This document shows, in pieces, positions 38,142 through 48,000 of a stretch of 48,648 bases of DNA. The DNA lies in contig CACLCV010000005.1 of assembly GCA_902605525.1 (NCBI GenBank), positions 1 to 48,648 on the forward strand, in the 5' to 3' direction. Both the position numbers and the translations under genes were made by a program. Position 1 is the stretch's first letter, and each line of letters opens with the position of its first letter. The DNA is from an uncultured Gammaproteobacteria bacterium (lineage in GTDB: Bacteria; Pseudomonadota; Gammaproteobacteria; GCA-002705445; GCA-002716945). The notes beneath the pieces were generated by a model. It did no database searches. It was given only the letters and a program-made list of their open reading frames with translations, and had not been told where the DNA came from.

Positions 38142-38811
38142 TCCTACTTATATAATTACTATTGATGGTACTAGTAGTTCAGGAAAATCCACAATATCGA
38201 GATTACTTGCAAAAAAGCTAAACTTTAAATTATTAGATAGTGGTAAATTATATAGGTCAGCAGGTTATATTGCATGTGACATCTATGATTCACTTGACTC
38301 GATCAAAGACTACCCCGGATTAGTATCTAAAATTTCATTAAAACCAAATATCAACTCTCATGAATTTGAAGTCTATTATAAAAATAAAATAATTGACTCT
38401 CTTCTCTATGACGAAAATATTGGTTTAGCTGCATCAATAGTTTCAAAAGTGCCTCAAGTTCGGGAAAGTATGTATAACCTTCAACATTCTTGCGTTCAAG
38501 GCAATGGCCTAATTGCAAATGGTCGAGATATGGGTACGGAAGTATTTAAAGATGCACAATTGAAAATATACATTACTGCGGAAATTAATATAAGAGCAAG
38601 AAGAAGATTTGAAGAACTTATAGATAAAGGCGATGATGTCCACTATCAGGATATATATAATTCTCTCAAGAAAAGAGATGATAGCGATATAAATAGAGAC
38701 ATATCACCCCTTAAAATACCTAATAATGCACATATATTAGATACTTCTCACCTAAAACCTGATGCAATTGTTGATAAAATATTAAATTTGTATACTATTA
38801 CAAACAATTAA
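38131..38811 (+). CDS. cmk: Cytidylate kinase
   Basis: Phosphorylates CMP and dCMP, salvaging pyrimidines from RNA turnover. The 226-residue protein (E. coli 227) has the P-loop DGTSSSGKST (12-21), DSGKLYRSAGY and the catalytic-lid region ANGRDMGTEVF, ending RRRFEEL and RDDSDINRD. The aroA-cmk-rpsA order is widely conserved. A 13-nt gap precedes rpsA. Confidence 0.96.
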   Translation: MNFNPTYIITIDGTSSSGKSTISRLLAKKLNFKLLDSGKLYRSAGYIACDIYDSLDSIKDYPGLVSKISLKPNINSHEFEVYYKNKIIDSLLYDENIGLAASIVSKVPQVRESMYNLQHSCVQGNGLIANGRDMGTEVFKDAQLKIYITAEINIRARRRFEELIDKGDDVHYQDIYNSLKKRDDSDINRDISPLKIPNNAHILDTSHLKPDAIVDKILNLYTITNN

Positions 38812-38824
38812 TTGAATATAACAT

Positions 38825-40399
38825 ATGACTACAACATCAGAATTTGAACAACTACTAGAATCAAATATCTCACAACTAAATATGAATGTCGGAGAAATTA
38901 TTCCTGCAACCGTCATAGATATTAAAAATGACTTCGTTATCACAAATGCAGGTCTGAAATCCGAAGGTATAATTCCAAAAAGTCAGTTTATAAATTCGAA
39001 TGGAGAGTTGGAAGTTGCTATTGGAGATGTAGTTGAAGTTACTCTTGATTTAGTTGAGGACGGATATGGAGAAACAATCATGTCCAGAGATAAGGCTAAA
39101 CGGAAAAAAGTTTGGTCAACATTAGAAGGATTATTAAAAAGCCAAGAAATCGTTCCAGGTAAAGTTTGTGGAAAAGTCAAAGGTGGGTTTACTGTTGAGC
39201 TAATGGATGTAAAAGCATTTCTTCCAGGATCACTTGTTGATGTAAGGCCAACCAAAGAAACTGATTATCTAGAAGGTAAAACTTTAGACTTTAAAATTAT
39301 CAAAATGGACAAGATTAGAAATAATATCGTCTTATCAAGAAAGGCAGTATTATTGGATCAAAATTCAAGTTCTGAAGAAATAAAAGAAAAATACGCAGAA
39401 GGAAATGTTACCAAAGGGTTTGTTAAGAATTTAACAGATTACGGTGCTTTTATTGATTTGGGAGGCATGGATGGTTTACTTCATATCACTGATATATCTT
39501 GGAAACGTATTAATCATCCTCAAGAAATATTAAAAGTTGGGGATGAGATTGATGTTAAGGTTCTCAAATTTGATGATGAAAAAAACAGAGTGAGCCTTGG
39601 AATGAAACAACTTACTGATGACCCTTGGGATAAAGTTGAAGGAAATATTGAGCTTGATGCTACATACGAAAGTAAAGTTGTAAACATCGCTGATTATGGT
39701 GTATTCGTTGATCTTGGAGATAGTATTGAAGGATTGATCAGAACGTCTGAGCTTGATTGGACTAATAAAAATATAAGTCCTAAAAAAGTACTCAACCTCG
39801 GAGATAAGATAAATGTTAAGGTCATTGAGATTGATGATGAAAAAAGAAGATTGTCTCTGAGTTATAAACAATGCTTGCCAAATCCATGGTCAGATTTTTC
39901 GTCTCGACATAACAAAGACGATGTCATTAAAAGTGAGATTAAATCTATAACAGATTTTGGTATTTTTGTTGGTCTAGAAGGGGGCATTGATGGATTGGTT
40001 CACATATCTGATGTCACAAACCTTGGTAAACCTGAGGATTTTATTCGTACATATAAAAAAGGTGATGTGATAGAGACAATTGTTCTATCCATAGATGCTG
40101 AAAGAGAGAGGATATCTCTAGGGCTAAAGCAGTTTATTGAATCAAATTTTAATTCTCTCACGGATAGTATTGAAGTCGGTTCTGAGATGTCTGCTGATAT
40201 AGTTAGTATTTCTGATACTGGTGTATATCTGAAATTAAAAAATAATCTCAATGGTACACTTAAGCTTCTTCAAAAAGAACTTCGTGAAATATTAGAAAAT
40301 AATACGTTACAAGTAGCTCAATCTATAAAATGCAACATAAAATCAATTGATAAGAAAAGCTTTCAAGTGATTTGTACTTTATCAAGTGATAGTAAATAA
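38825..40399 (+). CDS. rpsA: 30S ribosomal protein S1
   Basis: mRNA-binding protein needed to start translation of leaders with weak Shine-Dalgarno sequences. The 524-residue protein (E. coli 557) has six S1/OB domains. The first two bind the ribosome (about 20-95 and 105-180), and three strong repeats (about 190-260, 275-350, 365-435) carry the YGAFIDLGG / YGVFVDLGD / FGIFVGLEG pattern. A shorter, diverged sixth repeat (about 448-520) contains SDTGVYLKL. ihfB begins 14 nt before its stop. Confidence 0.96.
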   Translation: MTTTSEFEQLLESNISQLNMNVGEIIPATVIDIKNDFVITNAGLKSEGIIPKSQFINSNGELEVAIGDVVEVTLDLVEDGYGETIMSRDKAKRKKVWSTLEGLLKSQEIVPGKVCGKVKGGFTVELMDVKAFLPGSLVDVRPTKETDYLEGKTLDFKIIKMDKIRNNIVLSRKAVLLDQNSSSEEIKEKYAEGNVTKGFVKNLTDYGAFIDLGGMDGLLHITDISWKRINHPQEILKVGDEIDVKVLKFDDEKNRVSLGMKQLTDDPWDKVEGNIELDATYESKVVNIADYGVFVDLGDSIEGLIRTSELDWTNKNISPKKVLNLGDKINVKVIEIDDEKRRLSLSYKQCLPNPWSDFSSRHNKDDVIKSEIKSITDFGIFVGLEGGIDGLVHISDVTNLGKPEDFIRTYKKGDVIETIVLSIDAERERISLGLKQFIESNFNSLTDSIEVGSEMSADIVSISDTGVYLKLKNNLNGTLKLLQKELREILENNTLQVAQSIKCNIKSIDKKSFQVICTLSSDSK

Positions 40400-40670
40400 A
40401 TCTGATATAATTAATCTTGTATCTGAGAAAAACAGTCTTAGTCTAGCTGATACTGAATATTCTATAAAAAAACTCATTGATTATATGGGTTCGAACCTAT
40501 ATTCGGGCAATAGAATTGAAATTAGAGGTTTTGGTACATTTTGTCTTCACACTCATAAGTCACGCATAGCTAGAAACCCTAAAACGGGTGATAAGATTGC
40601 GCTAGAGAGAAGGAACACTGTGCATTTCAAACCTAGCAAAGAACTCAAGTCTAGAGTTAATAATATATAA
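40386..40670 (+). CDS. ihfB: Integration host factor subunit beta
   Basis: DNA-bending HU/IHF-family protein acting as a heterodimer with IhfA in recombination, replication and transcription. The 94 residues include IEIRGFGTFCLHTH (44-57) and ARNPKTGDK (62-70) with the intercalating proline P65, the tip of the DNA-binding arm. The start is GTG inside rpsA; no in-frame ATG would keep the N-terminal helix. The rpsA-ihfB pairing is classic for gammaproteobacteria. It ends a stretch of tight overlaps; 37 nt follow before lapA. Confidence 0.94.
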   Translation: MIVNKSDIINLVSEKNSLSLADTEYSIKKLIDYMGSNLYSGNRIEIRGFGTFCLHTHKSRIARNPKTGDKIALERRNTVHFKPSKELKSRVNNI

Positions 40671-40690
40671 TCTATTCAATTTCGTTAAAT

Positions 40691-40704
40691 TACATTAGAA
40701 TGTA
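40691..40704. promoter_or_regulatory. Inverted repeat just before lapA
   Basis: TACATT-AG-AATGTA ends 3 nt before the lapA ATG, where a ribosome binding site would be expected, inside the only real gap (40671-40707) of the rpsA-pyrF part. A TATAAT lies at 40666-40671, so an internal promoter is possible. The repeat could be an operator or simply chance in AT-rich DNA. Confidence 0.25.
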
Positions 40705-40707
40705 GAT

Positions 40708-41004
40708 ATGGGTAGACTGTTTTTTCTAATATTCACATCTATATTGATTATAATTTCAGTTGTAATATCAACTTATAACTTTAAAGTTACAGAGATTAAC
40801 TTATATTTACAAACCTATGAACTACCTTTATCTATTATAATTCTATATTCTTTTATAGCGGGAGTAGTAACAACATCTATATATCTTATTGCTACAATCT
40901 TCTCATACAAAAAAAAATATCGTGAAATGAAGATTTCACTCCAGAATAACCAAGAGGAACTTGATAATCTTAGAAGAAATCCATTAAGAGATGGAACTGA
41001 ATGA
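40708..41004 (+). CDS. lapA: LPS assembly protein A
   Basis: Small inner-membrane protein that works with LapB to control LpxC degradation by FtsH and so the amount of lipopolysaccharide made. The 98 residues have two membrane segments (about 3-23 and 39-65) around NFKVTEINLYLQTYELPLS and a C-terminal basic coiled-coil tail, the LapA/DUF1049 layout. The gene is followed by lapB with a 4-nt overlap, as in E. coli. Confidence 0.9.
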   Translation: MGRLFFLIFTSILIIISVVISTYNFKVTEINLYLQTYELPLSIIILYSFIAGVVTTSIYLIATIFSYKKKYREMKISLQNNQEELDNLRRNPLRDGTE

Positions 41005-42158
41005 TAGAAATTTTTATTATACTTATTGTTATATTTTTGCTTTTTATTTTTCTAACAACCAGGAAATATCAAAAAGAAAGCTTATCAAATAACGTATATA
41101 GTGCGGAATACTATCGCGGACTTAACTACCTTTTAAATGATGAAGATGATAAAGCTCTAAAAATATTTACAGATCTTATAGATGTAGATAGCTCTACAAT
41201 CGAAACACACTTAGCATTAGGAGGTGTCTATAGAAGAAGAGGAGAATTTGACAAGGCCATCTTGATACATCAAAATTTATTATCAAGACCAAAATTAGAT
41301 AGAGGTATTAAAAATCAAACTCTTTATGAGCTTGGTAAAGATTTTTTCTCTGCAGGCCTTTATGATAAATCTGAAAAAATACTCCATAACTTACAAAATA
41401 ATAAATCATATGAAGAATCATGTTTAGAATATCTCTTGTTGATATATGAACTTTCAAAAGATTGGGACAGTGCTATTAAATTAACTAAAAATATTAAAAA
41501 GCAGAAAATAAGAAATATCTCAATTAATGATTTAATCTCACAATACTATTGTGAAAAAGCAAATGAGTATCAAAAAGATAATCAATTAAACAAAGCTATT
41601 ACGGTATTAAGAAAAGCAATTAATATTAATGATTCTAGTAGAAGACCATATTCAATGCTGTTTAAATTAAATGTTCAATCTAACCCAAGTAACGCTTTGG
41701 ATAATCTTCTTAGTCTTGTACGAATAGATTCGTCATTTCTAGTAATATTATCAAATGAGATAATTGAATTATCTACTATCCACCAAGACAAAGAGATTGA
41801 TAAAAGGATTTCTGATATTATTCTTCAATTCTCTAACGAAAATCAATTTTCACCTCAAATTTATGAATTTATGTTCAATATTAATGGTTATTCATCACCA
41901 GATGAATATATAAATAGAACTAGTAATAACGTATTTACAGATATATTTGATAATTTATACTCGCATAAGAGCATGATTAGTAATGAGTCGAAAACTAATT
42001 TAGATTTACTAAGCCTCATTAGCGAAAATTTCCTAACATATAACTGTAGTAATTGTGGGCACTCCGTAAGAAATCATATATGGCAATGTCCATCATGTAA
42101 TCATTGGGAAACATTTAAGCCTAATACAATCAGTGATAGGGTAGCTATTAATGATTGA
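41001..42158 (+). CDS. lapB: LPS assembly protein B (TPR + rubredoxin-like)
   Basis: Adaptor bringing LpxC to FtsH. The 385-residue protein has an N-terminal membrane anchor (about 2-18), TPR repeats through most of its length (for example YRGLNYLLNDEDDKALKIF and LGGVYRRRGEFDKA), and a C-terminal rubredoxin-like metal site with C349, C352, C363 and C366 (NCSNCG and QCPSCN). Length and layout match E. coli LapB/YciM (389). It overlaps pyrF by 8 nt. Confidence 0.94.
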   Translation: MIEIFIILIVIFLLFIFLTTRKYQKESLSNNVYSAEYYRGLNYLLNDEDDKALKIFTDLIDVDSSTIETHLALGGVYRRRGEFDKAILIHQNLLSRPKLDRGIKNQTLYELGKDFFSAGLYDKSEKILHNLQNNKSYEESCLEYLLLIYELSKDWDSAIKLTKNIKKQKIRNISINDLISQYYCEKANEYQKDNQLNKAITVLRKAININDSSRRPYSMLFKLNVQSNPSNALDNLLSLVRIDSSFLVILSNEIIELSTIHQDKEIDKRISDIILQFSNENQFSPQIYEFMFNINGYSSPDEYINRTSNNVFTDIFDNLYSHKSMISNESKTNLDLLSLISENFLTYNCSNCGHSVRNHIWQCPSCNHWETFKPNTISDRVAIND

Positions 42159-42828
42159 TGCTAAAAAAATTATTGTTGCTTTAGATTATAATGATATTGA
42201 AGAAGTATTAAAATTTATTGTTAATATAGATCCAAGACTTTGTAGGCTCAAAATTGGGAAAGAACTTTTTACAAAGTATGGTCCTAAAACTATACTGGAA
42301 CTCCATGATAAGGGTTTTGAAGTCTTTCTAGATTTAAAATTTCATGATATCCCAACTACAGTTTATAAAGCTTGCATATCTGCTCTTTCACTAAATGTTT
42401 GGATGTTAAACATCCATTTGTCTGGTGGTTGTGATATGGCTATTGCAGCGATGAATGCAAAAAAGGACTGTCAATCTGATTCAAAAGTGATAGGAGTTAC
42501 TGCATTAACTAGCTTAACTGATGATGATTGTATAAGAATTTATGGTTGCAAAAGATCTGAGCAATTAAAAAGATTAAAAAATATCGGCCTAGATGCAAAT
42601 GTAGATGGCTTTGTCTGTTCACCATATGATATTAATATTCTTAGAACAGATAATAAAGTATTTGTAACGCCTGGCATAAGGACTGGTGGTAATATCAACG
42701 ATCATCACAAAGTTATTACTCCACAAGAAGCACTAAAACTAGGCTCCAATTATTTAGTTATAGGAAGAAGTATCACAGAGAGTTCAAATCCAAATAAAGA
42801 GTTAGAGAAAATCATTGAATCTTTATAA
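42151..42828 (+). CDS. pyrF: Orotidine 5'-phosphate decarboxylase
   Basis: Last step of UMP synthesis. The 225-residue TIM barrel has IIVALDYND near the start, the catalytic tetrad region FLDLKFHDIPTTV with D61, K63 and D66, and the phosphate-binding VTPGIRTGG and GSNYLVIGRSIT at the end. Normal in length. It overlaps the convergent kinase gene by 6 nt, leaving no room for a terminator between them. Confidence 0.96.
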   Translation: MIDAKKIIVALDYNDIEEVLKFIVNIDPRLCRLKIGKELFTKYGPKTILELHDKGFEVFLDLKFHDIPTTVYKACISALSLNVWMLNIHLSGGCDMAIAAMNAKKDCQSDSKVIGVTALTSLTDDDCIRIYGCKRSEQLKRLKNIGLDANVDGFVCSPYDINILRTDNKVFVTPGIRTGGNINDHHKVITPQEALKLGSNYLVIGRSITESSNPNKELEKIIESL

Positions 42829-43815
42829 ATCTGAATAAAGCACCTTATACTCACCTTCACTATCAAACTTAGCACCATAATTTTGAATAATTTTGCCAGA
42901 ACATTTATTTGCAAACTTTATAGATTCAGTGATACTTTTATTTTTAGCTTTTGATAAAAGATACGCAGCTAAGAACATATCGCCTGCGCCTGTTAGATCA
43001 ACCGGTATAACTTCATCACAAGATACATGTGTAAGAGTATTATTATGATGCACATATGCACCATTACTGCCCGAAGTAATTATTATTTCATTAGAGAATT
43101 TATTAAGAAACTTTGCTGCAGCATCGATATTATCTGATGAAGAGATATTATATGCTTCTTGTTTATTACAAAATATAATATCAAATTTTTTATTAATTAA
43201 TTCCATCATATTATCTTTGAAAAAATTTACTACATTTGGATCTGATAAGGTAATAATTTTTTTAATATTATTTTCATTCGCTATATCGAGACAATATTTT
43301 GCAACATTATTAGTTTCATCTGAGGTAACCAAATAACCTTCGATTAACAGATATTCTGACTTTATAATTGCTTCTTTTGAGATATCCTCTATAGATAAAT
43401 TAGATGAAACACCAAGGTAGGTATACATTGTTCTCTCATGATCAGGTGTTATAAGCACTATACACTCTCCAGTGATTCCATTATCCACTTGTTTAATAGC
43501 AGATTGCATACCAACAAATTTAAGTGATTCTTCAAATGTTGCACCTATATTATCTTTTGAGACTCTTCCAGTGAAAGTAACATTTTGCCCAAATTGAGCA
43601 AGCGCATATAATGAATTTGCAACTGATCCTCCTGGCATCATTTTTACAATCCCATATTTTTTTTTGAGCTCGTTGCTTAATTTACTATGATTATCAATAT
43701 CATTAAGTTCCATACAGCCTTTTTCCAAATTAAGTTTTAAAAGCTCCTCATCAGTAATTTTATATTCACTATCCACAAGTGCGTTTCCAATACCATATAT
43801 AAATGTTTTATTCAT
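42823..43815 (-). CDS. PfkB-family sugar/nucleoside kinase (adenosine kinase-like)
   Basis: Ribokinase-fold kinase of 330 residues. It shows YGIGNALVDSEY (7-18), the substrate-loop MMPGGSVANSLY (59-70) and the ATP/anion-hole motif VDLTGAGDMF with D279 as catalytic base. The GNALVD and PGGSVAN patterns are those of the bacterial adenosine kinase-like branch of PfkB proteins, but specificity cannot be settled by eye. If adenosine kinase, it would salvage adenosine from S-adenosylhomocysteine breakdown. It lies 15 nt downstream of zapE on the same strand. Confidence 0.82.
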   Translation of the reverse strand: MNKTFIYGIGNALVDSEYKITDEELLKLNLEKGCMELNDIDNHSKLSNELKKKYGIVKMMPGGSVANSLYALAQFGQNVTFTGRVSKDNIGATFEESLKFVGMQSAIKQVDNGITGECIVLITPDHERTMYTYLGVSSNLSIEDISKEAIIKSEYLLIEGYLVTSDETNNVAKYCLDIANENNIKKIITLSDPNVVNFFKDNMMELINKKFDIIFCNKQEAYNISSSDNIDAAAKFLNKFSNEIIITSGSNGAYVHHNNTLTHVSCDEVIPVDLTGAGDMFLAAYLLSKAKNKSITESIKFANKCSGKIIQNYGAKFDSEGEYKVLYSDL

Positions 43816-43830
43816 TTTAATCCTCTTAAT

Positions 43831-44862
43831 TTATGTTAAATATTCTAGTGTCTGCATTTCATTAAGTCTGCTATTACATCTTCGCCAAAGTTCTATAAGT
43901 TTGTCACCCGAATAAAGATTGTTACATGAGCAGTCGTTAAAAAAAAATTTAATCTTTATTTTATTTCTATAGCAAATATCTATAAACGATATAAACCTTC
44001 TGATAATATCGGCTGAATCATCATTACAGATTATAAAATCATTTATAAAGATCCATTCTATATTTTCTGACATCTCAATATATTCTTTATCCCCACCAGG
44101 TTCTTTGAAGAAGTCTAAAAAAGAAATCCATAAAAAGTCACACGATCTTGCTTTACAACTAAAATTTCTAGAATTGACACAATACTCTTTATTAAAAGTT
44201 AAATTTTCAAAATTATTTTTTAGAAACTTTACAATATCTTTATCGTTATAATTTTGATTTGCATTATCATTATTCATATTAACAATATTTCTCGATCTAT
44301 AATCTACCAAACCTTCTATTTGATATAGATTAATTGATTCTTGCATAATCTTCATCTCATTAATAAATACTTCTCTCTGTAGACCATTTTTATATAATTT
44401 TTCTGGATGTTCGTTAGAAGTTAAATACAGAGTAACATTTAATTTAATGAGTTGATTTAGTAGACTTCCAATAATCATCGCATCTGATATATCCTCAACT
44501 TGAAATTCATCAATTAATATAACCTTACATTTTTTACTTAAAGATCTAGCTACAATATTCAAAGGATTTTTTTTACCTGACAAGCCAGCTAATTCATCAT
44601 GTATAATCTGCATGAGCTCCATGTAATGGAATGATGCTTTTCTTTCTGTTAATAAATTAATGAAGGTTTTTGTAATTAAAGTTTTACCAGTTCCAACGTT
44701 TCCCCATATATAGAAACCTTTCTTAGAATCTTTATTCTCTAATTTATTTGCTAAATCTTTATCAGGTTGAATAGATTCAATCAATTTATGAATCAAATCT
44801 GATTGTGATGAATCTAATTCAATTCCTCTTTTTTTTAAACTCTTTTCAATATACTCAAACAT
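43831..44862 (-). CDS. zapE: Cell division ATPase ZapE (AFG1-like)
   Basis: AFG1/LACE1-type ATPase that joins the Z ring late in constriction and under stress. The 343-residue protein (E. coli 375) has Walker A YIWGNVGTGKT (51-61), Walker B ILIDEFQVEDI (115-125), sensor-1-like LTSNEHPEKLYKNGLQR (147-163) and a C-terminal domain diverged from the model proteins. Its start is 8 nt from the tRNA-Leu fragment, so any promoter must lie within or beyond that fragment. Confidence 0.9.
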   Translation of the reverse strand: MFEYIEKSLKKRGIELDSSQSDLIHKLIESIQPDKDLANKLENKDSKKGFYIWGNVGTGKTLITKTFINLLTERKASFHYMELMQIIHDELAGLSGKKNPLNIVARSLSKKCKVILIDEFQVEDISDAMIIGSLLNQLIKLNVTLYLTSNEHPEKLYKNGLQREVFINEMKIMQESINLYQIEGLVDYRSRNIVNMNNDNANQNYNDKDIVKFLKNNFENLTFNKEYCVNSRNFSCKARSCDFLWISFLDFFKEPGGDKEYIEMSENIEWIFINDFIICNDDSADIIRRFISFIDICYRNKIKIKFFFNDCSCNNLYSGDKLIELWRRCNSRLNEMQTLEYLT

Positions 44863-44870
44863 TTTCTAAA

Positions 44871-44920
44871 TACCACTGATCGGACTCGAACCGATACTTT
44901 CTTGCGAAAAAGGGATTTTG
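44871..44920 (-). pseudogene. 3' half of a tRNA-Leu, candidate attachment site
   Basis: On the minus strand the fragment begins at the anticodon loop (CAAAA), then the 3' anticodon strand TCCCT, a long variable arm typical of Leu (TTTTCGCAAGAAAG), T stem ATCGG / CCGAT with loop TTCGAGT, acceptor 3' strand CAGTGGT and discriminator A; no CCA is encoded. The 5' half is missing: neither ACCACTG nor the 5' strand AGGGA occurs upstream. The long arm and discriminator A indicate tRNA-Leu with anticodon CAA or TAA. A cut at the anticodon loop is a known crossover point of tyrosine integrases. Confidence 0.7.
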
Positions 44921-44998
44921 AGAACTTCGAGTTCACCAACCCCACAATTTAATAATTTTAGCATATTAGAGAAAGGAATAATGTTACAATTAAGCAGA

Positions 44999-45017
44999 TG
45001 TTATACTAGTGAGTATA
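44999..45017 (+). promoter_or_regulatory. Extended -10 promoter overlapped by an inverted repeat
   Basis: TG at 44999-45000, one base, then TATACT (45002-45007) forms an extended -10 element for the restriction gene starting at 45049. The same TATACT pairs with AGTATA (45012-45017) across AGTG, giving a 16-bp inverted repeat over the promoter. Such placement suits a repressor or control protein. No clear -35 is seen. Between the tRNA fragment and this site (44921-44998) I see nothing else. Confidence 0.4.
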
Positions 45018-45048
45018 GTAGAGCACTTTAACATCGATGAGATAAGAA

Positions 45049-48000
45049 TTGACAAGTTTTCAAAATACAGTTTCTATTATCAGAAAAAAGTCAAAAAGTG
45101 ACTCTGCTCTAGGTAGTGCATTTGAGCAACTATCAAAAGTATATCTTCAAAATGATGCGACGCAAATCCAACAATACTCTAAAGTATGGACTTATACTGA
45201 ATGGGCAAAAGACCGAGAAGGTTATTCAAATAAAGATATTGGGATTGACTTAGTTGCAAAATTACGTGATCAAAACAGTTATTGTGCAATTCAATGTAAA
45301 TGTTATCAATCAAATCATTCAATATCTAAAAGTGACTTAGATTCGTTTATCTCCGCAGCATCAACATCAGACTTTTCCAGGTTAATGTTAATCGACACAT
45401 CTACAGAATCTATAGGCAGAAATGCACAAGTTGTCTTAGATAATCTGAACAAAGAGTATATTCGTATACAGTCATCTGAACTTGAGGAAAGTCGTATTGA
45501 TTGGATGACTTACATTAATGATGGTGATGTAAAATTACAACCCAAAAAAATAATTAGAGATCATCAAATTAAAGCATTGAGAGCAGTTAAAGAGGGGTTA
45601 TCAAAGGAAGATCGTGGAAAAATGATAATGGCATGTGGTACTGGCAAGACATTTACAAGTTTGCGTATTGCTGAAGAAATCGCAGGTGCAGGGAAAACAG
45701 TTTTGTATATGGTTCCATCTCTTTCGCTTATGTCTCAAACAGTTCGGGAATGGAAAAATGATGCAGATAATGATTTTACTGCTTTTTCTGCTTGTTCAGA
45801 TAAAAAAGTTGGAAAGAGAAAATCAAATGATGATCATATTGAAGTAAATCTAAATGATTTAGCATTTCCTGCAACAACTGACCCGAGAAATTTATCAGAA
45901 CAAATCAAATCTTCAGACAAGTCAAAAATGACAGTTGTATTTTCAACTTATCATTCTATTCATGTAATCTCCGACTCACAACATAAATATGACCTTCCTG
46001 AATTTGATCTTATTATTTGTGATGAAGCACACCGAACAACAGGTGCTACCCTTATTGATGATGATGAATCTAATTTTGTCAAGATACATAATAATGAAAA
46101 TGTCAAAGGTAAAAAGCGTCTCTACATGACTGCTACCCCAAAAATATTTGGTGAAACTGCAAAAAAAAGAGCAGATGAAGGTGAAGTCACGCTTGCATCA
46201 ATGGATGATGAAGAAACGTTTGGCAAAACTCTTTTCTACCGCGGTTTTGGATGGGCAGTAGAGAATAATCTTTTAACGGATTATAAAGTAATTGTTCTAA
46301 CAATGAATGAAAAAATTGTCTCAGATCGCATTCAGCGTAGTTTTACAGATGGATCAGAATTAAAACTTGATGATGCAACAAAAATGATTGGGTGTTACAA
46401 GGCGCTCGCTAAAATTGGTATTAAAGATTCTAATTCTGAAGAAATTATTAAAGACAGTAAACCAATGAAGAAAGCATTAGCATTCTGTCAAAATATTAAA
46501 ATATCACAAATTTTTTCTTCAGAATTCTCAAACGTCGTTAATGATTATCTTTCTCATGAAAATTCTTCTAAGCAAGAAAATTTAAATTTAAAAGTAGAGG
46601 TATCCCATATCGATGGTACATTCAATTCCGAGCAAAGGAGTGAGAAACTAAATTGGTTGAAAGATGAAACTGAGGAAAATACATGTAGAGTTGTTTCTAA
46701 TGTAAAATGTCTTTCCGAGGGTGTAGATGTACCTAGTCTAGATGCAATTATGTTTTTACATCCACGAAAAAGTCAGATAGAAGTTGTTCAGTCTGTGGGC
46801 AGAGTCATGCGGAAGGCAAGAGATAAAAAATTAGGTTATGTAATTTTACCTGTTACAGTTGCACCTGGAGTTTCTGCAGAAAAAGCACTTAATGATAATG
46901 AAAATTATGAGGTTGTTTGGCAAATTCTTAATGCACTTCGCTCTCATGATGAACGATTTGATAGCACTATTAATAAGATTGGTTTAGGTGAAGATGTCTC
47001 AAATCGTATTGAGATAGTTGATGGTGTTTCAGCAGAAGAACTTGAGGCAACTACAGCAGTCGTCGAAGATATCAAATCAAAACCAAAGAGGGACGAAGAT
47101 GTAGGTGAAGATAATAATACAGACATTAATATAATAAATGATGATGAAACTGAAAATACAAATATTAATGAGAATGAGCAATTATCATTTACTATCACAG
47201 ATCTTTCATCAGCAATAAAAGCAAAAATAGTTGAAAAGTGTGGGACTAGAGACTATTGGGAAAAATGGGCAAATGATATTGCAAAGATAGCACAAAATCA
47301 TATCACTCGAATTAACTCTATCGTACTTAATTCTGGTACGCCAGAACGCGACTCTTTCATGAAATTCTTGAATGAAATTAGAGATGATCTTAATCCTGAA
47401 ATTACTGAAACAGATGCTATTGAGATGCTTGCACAACATATTATCACTAGACCTGTTTTTGATGCTTTGTTCAAGGATAACAAATTTACTTCTCAGAATG
47501 CTGTATCTAAAGCGATGGACGGCATATTGTCTCATATATACAAAAAAAATATTGATAGTGAATCAAAATCGCTTGAGAAATTTTATTTAAGCGTTAAAAG
47601 ACGTGCTGCAGATATTGAAAGTTCACATGCAAGACAATCTCTCGTTCTAGAACTCTATGATAGATTTTTCAGAAATGCGTTCCCTATTACCACATCGAAG
47701 TTAGGAATTGTCTATACACCCATTCAGGTTGTTGATTTTATAGTCCACTCTGTAAATGACATTTTGAGAACAGATTTTAATATTTCTCTTAAAGACAAAG
47801 ACGTTCATATAATTGATCCATTCACTGGAACCGGAACATTTATAACAAGGTTATTGCAAACTGGCATAATGTCAAAGAAAGATATTAAACGTAAATTCAA
47901 CAGTGAAATTCATGCTAATGAGATCGTTTTATTAGCATATTATATTGCAAGTATAAATATAGAGTCAGTCTACCAAGAAATTATTAATCCTGAAAAATAT

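Noticed and set aside
44871-44950. tmRNA (ssrA) 3' end
   Set aside because: The acceptor strand CAGTGGT does not match the GGGGC-type tmRNA ends, and there is no tag-reading frame or 5' domain.
44871-45300. tRNA-Leu split by a group I intron (as in cyanobacterial tRNA-Leu(UAA)), with the 3' exon at 44871-44920
   Set aside because: No 5' exon (ACCACTG acceptor strand) is found on the minus strand within reach, and the would-be intron runs into the restriction gene; the intron-terminal G is also absent.
45635-45847. 70-residue plus-strand frame inside the restriction gene
   Set aside because: It is in another frame of the clearly coding Type ISP gene and has no recognisable features.
46944-47535. 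Minus-strand frames of 84-108 residues opposite the restriction gene
   Set aside because: Low-complexity Ser-rich translations and overlapping alternative frames are typical shadows of AT-rich coding DNA.
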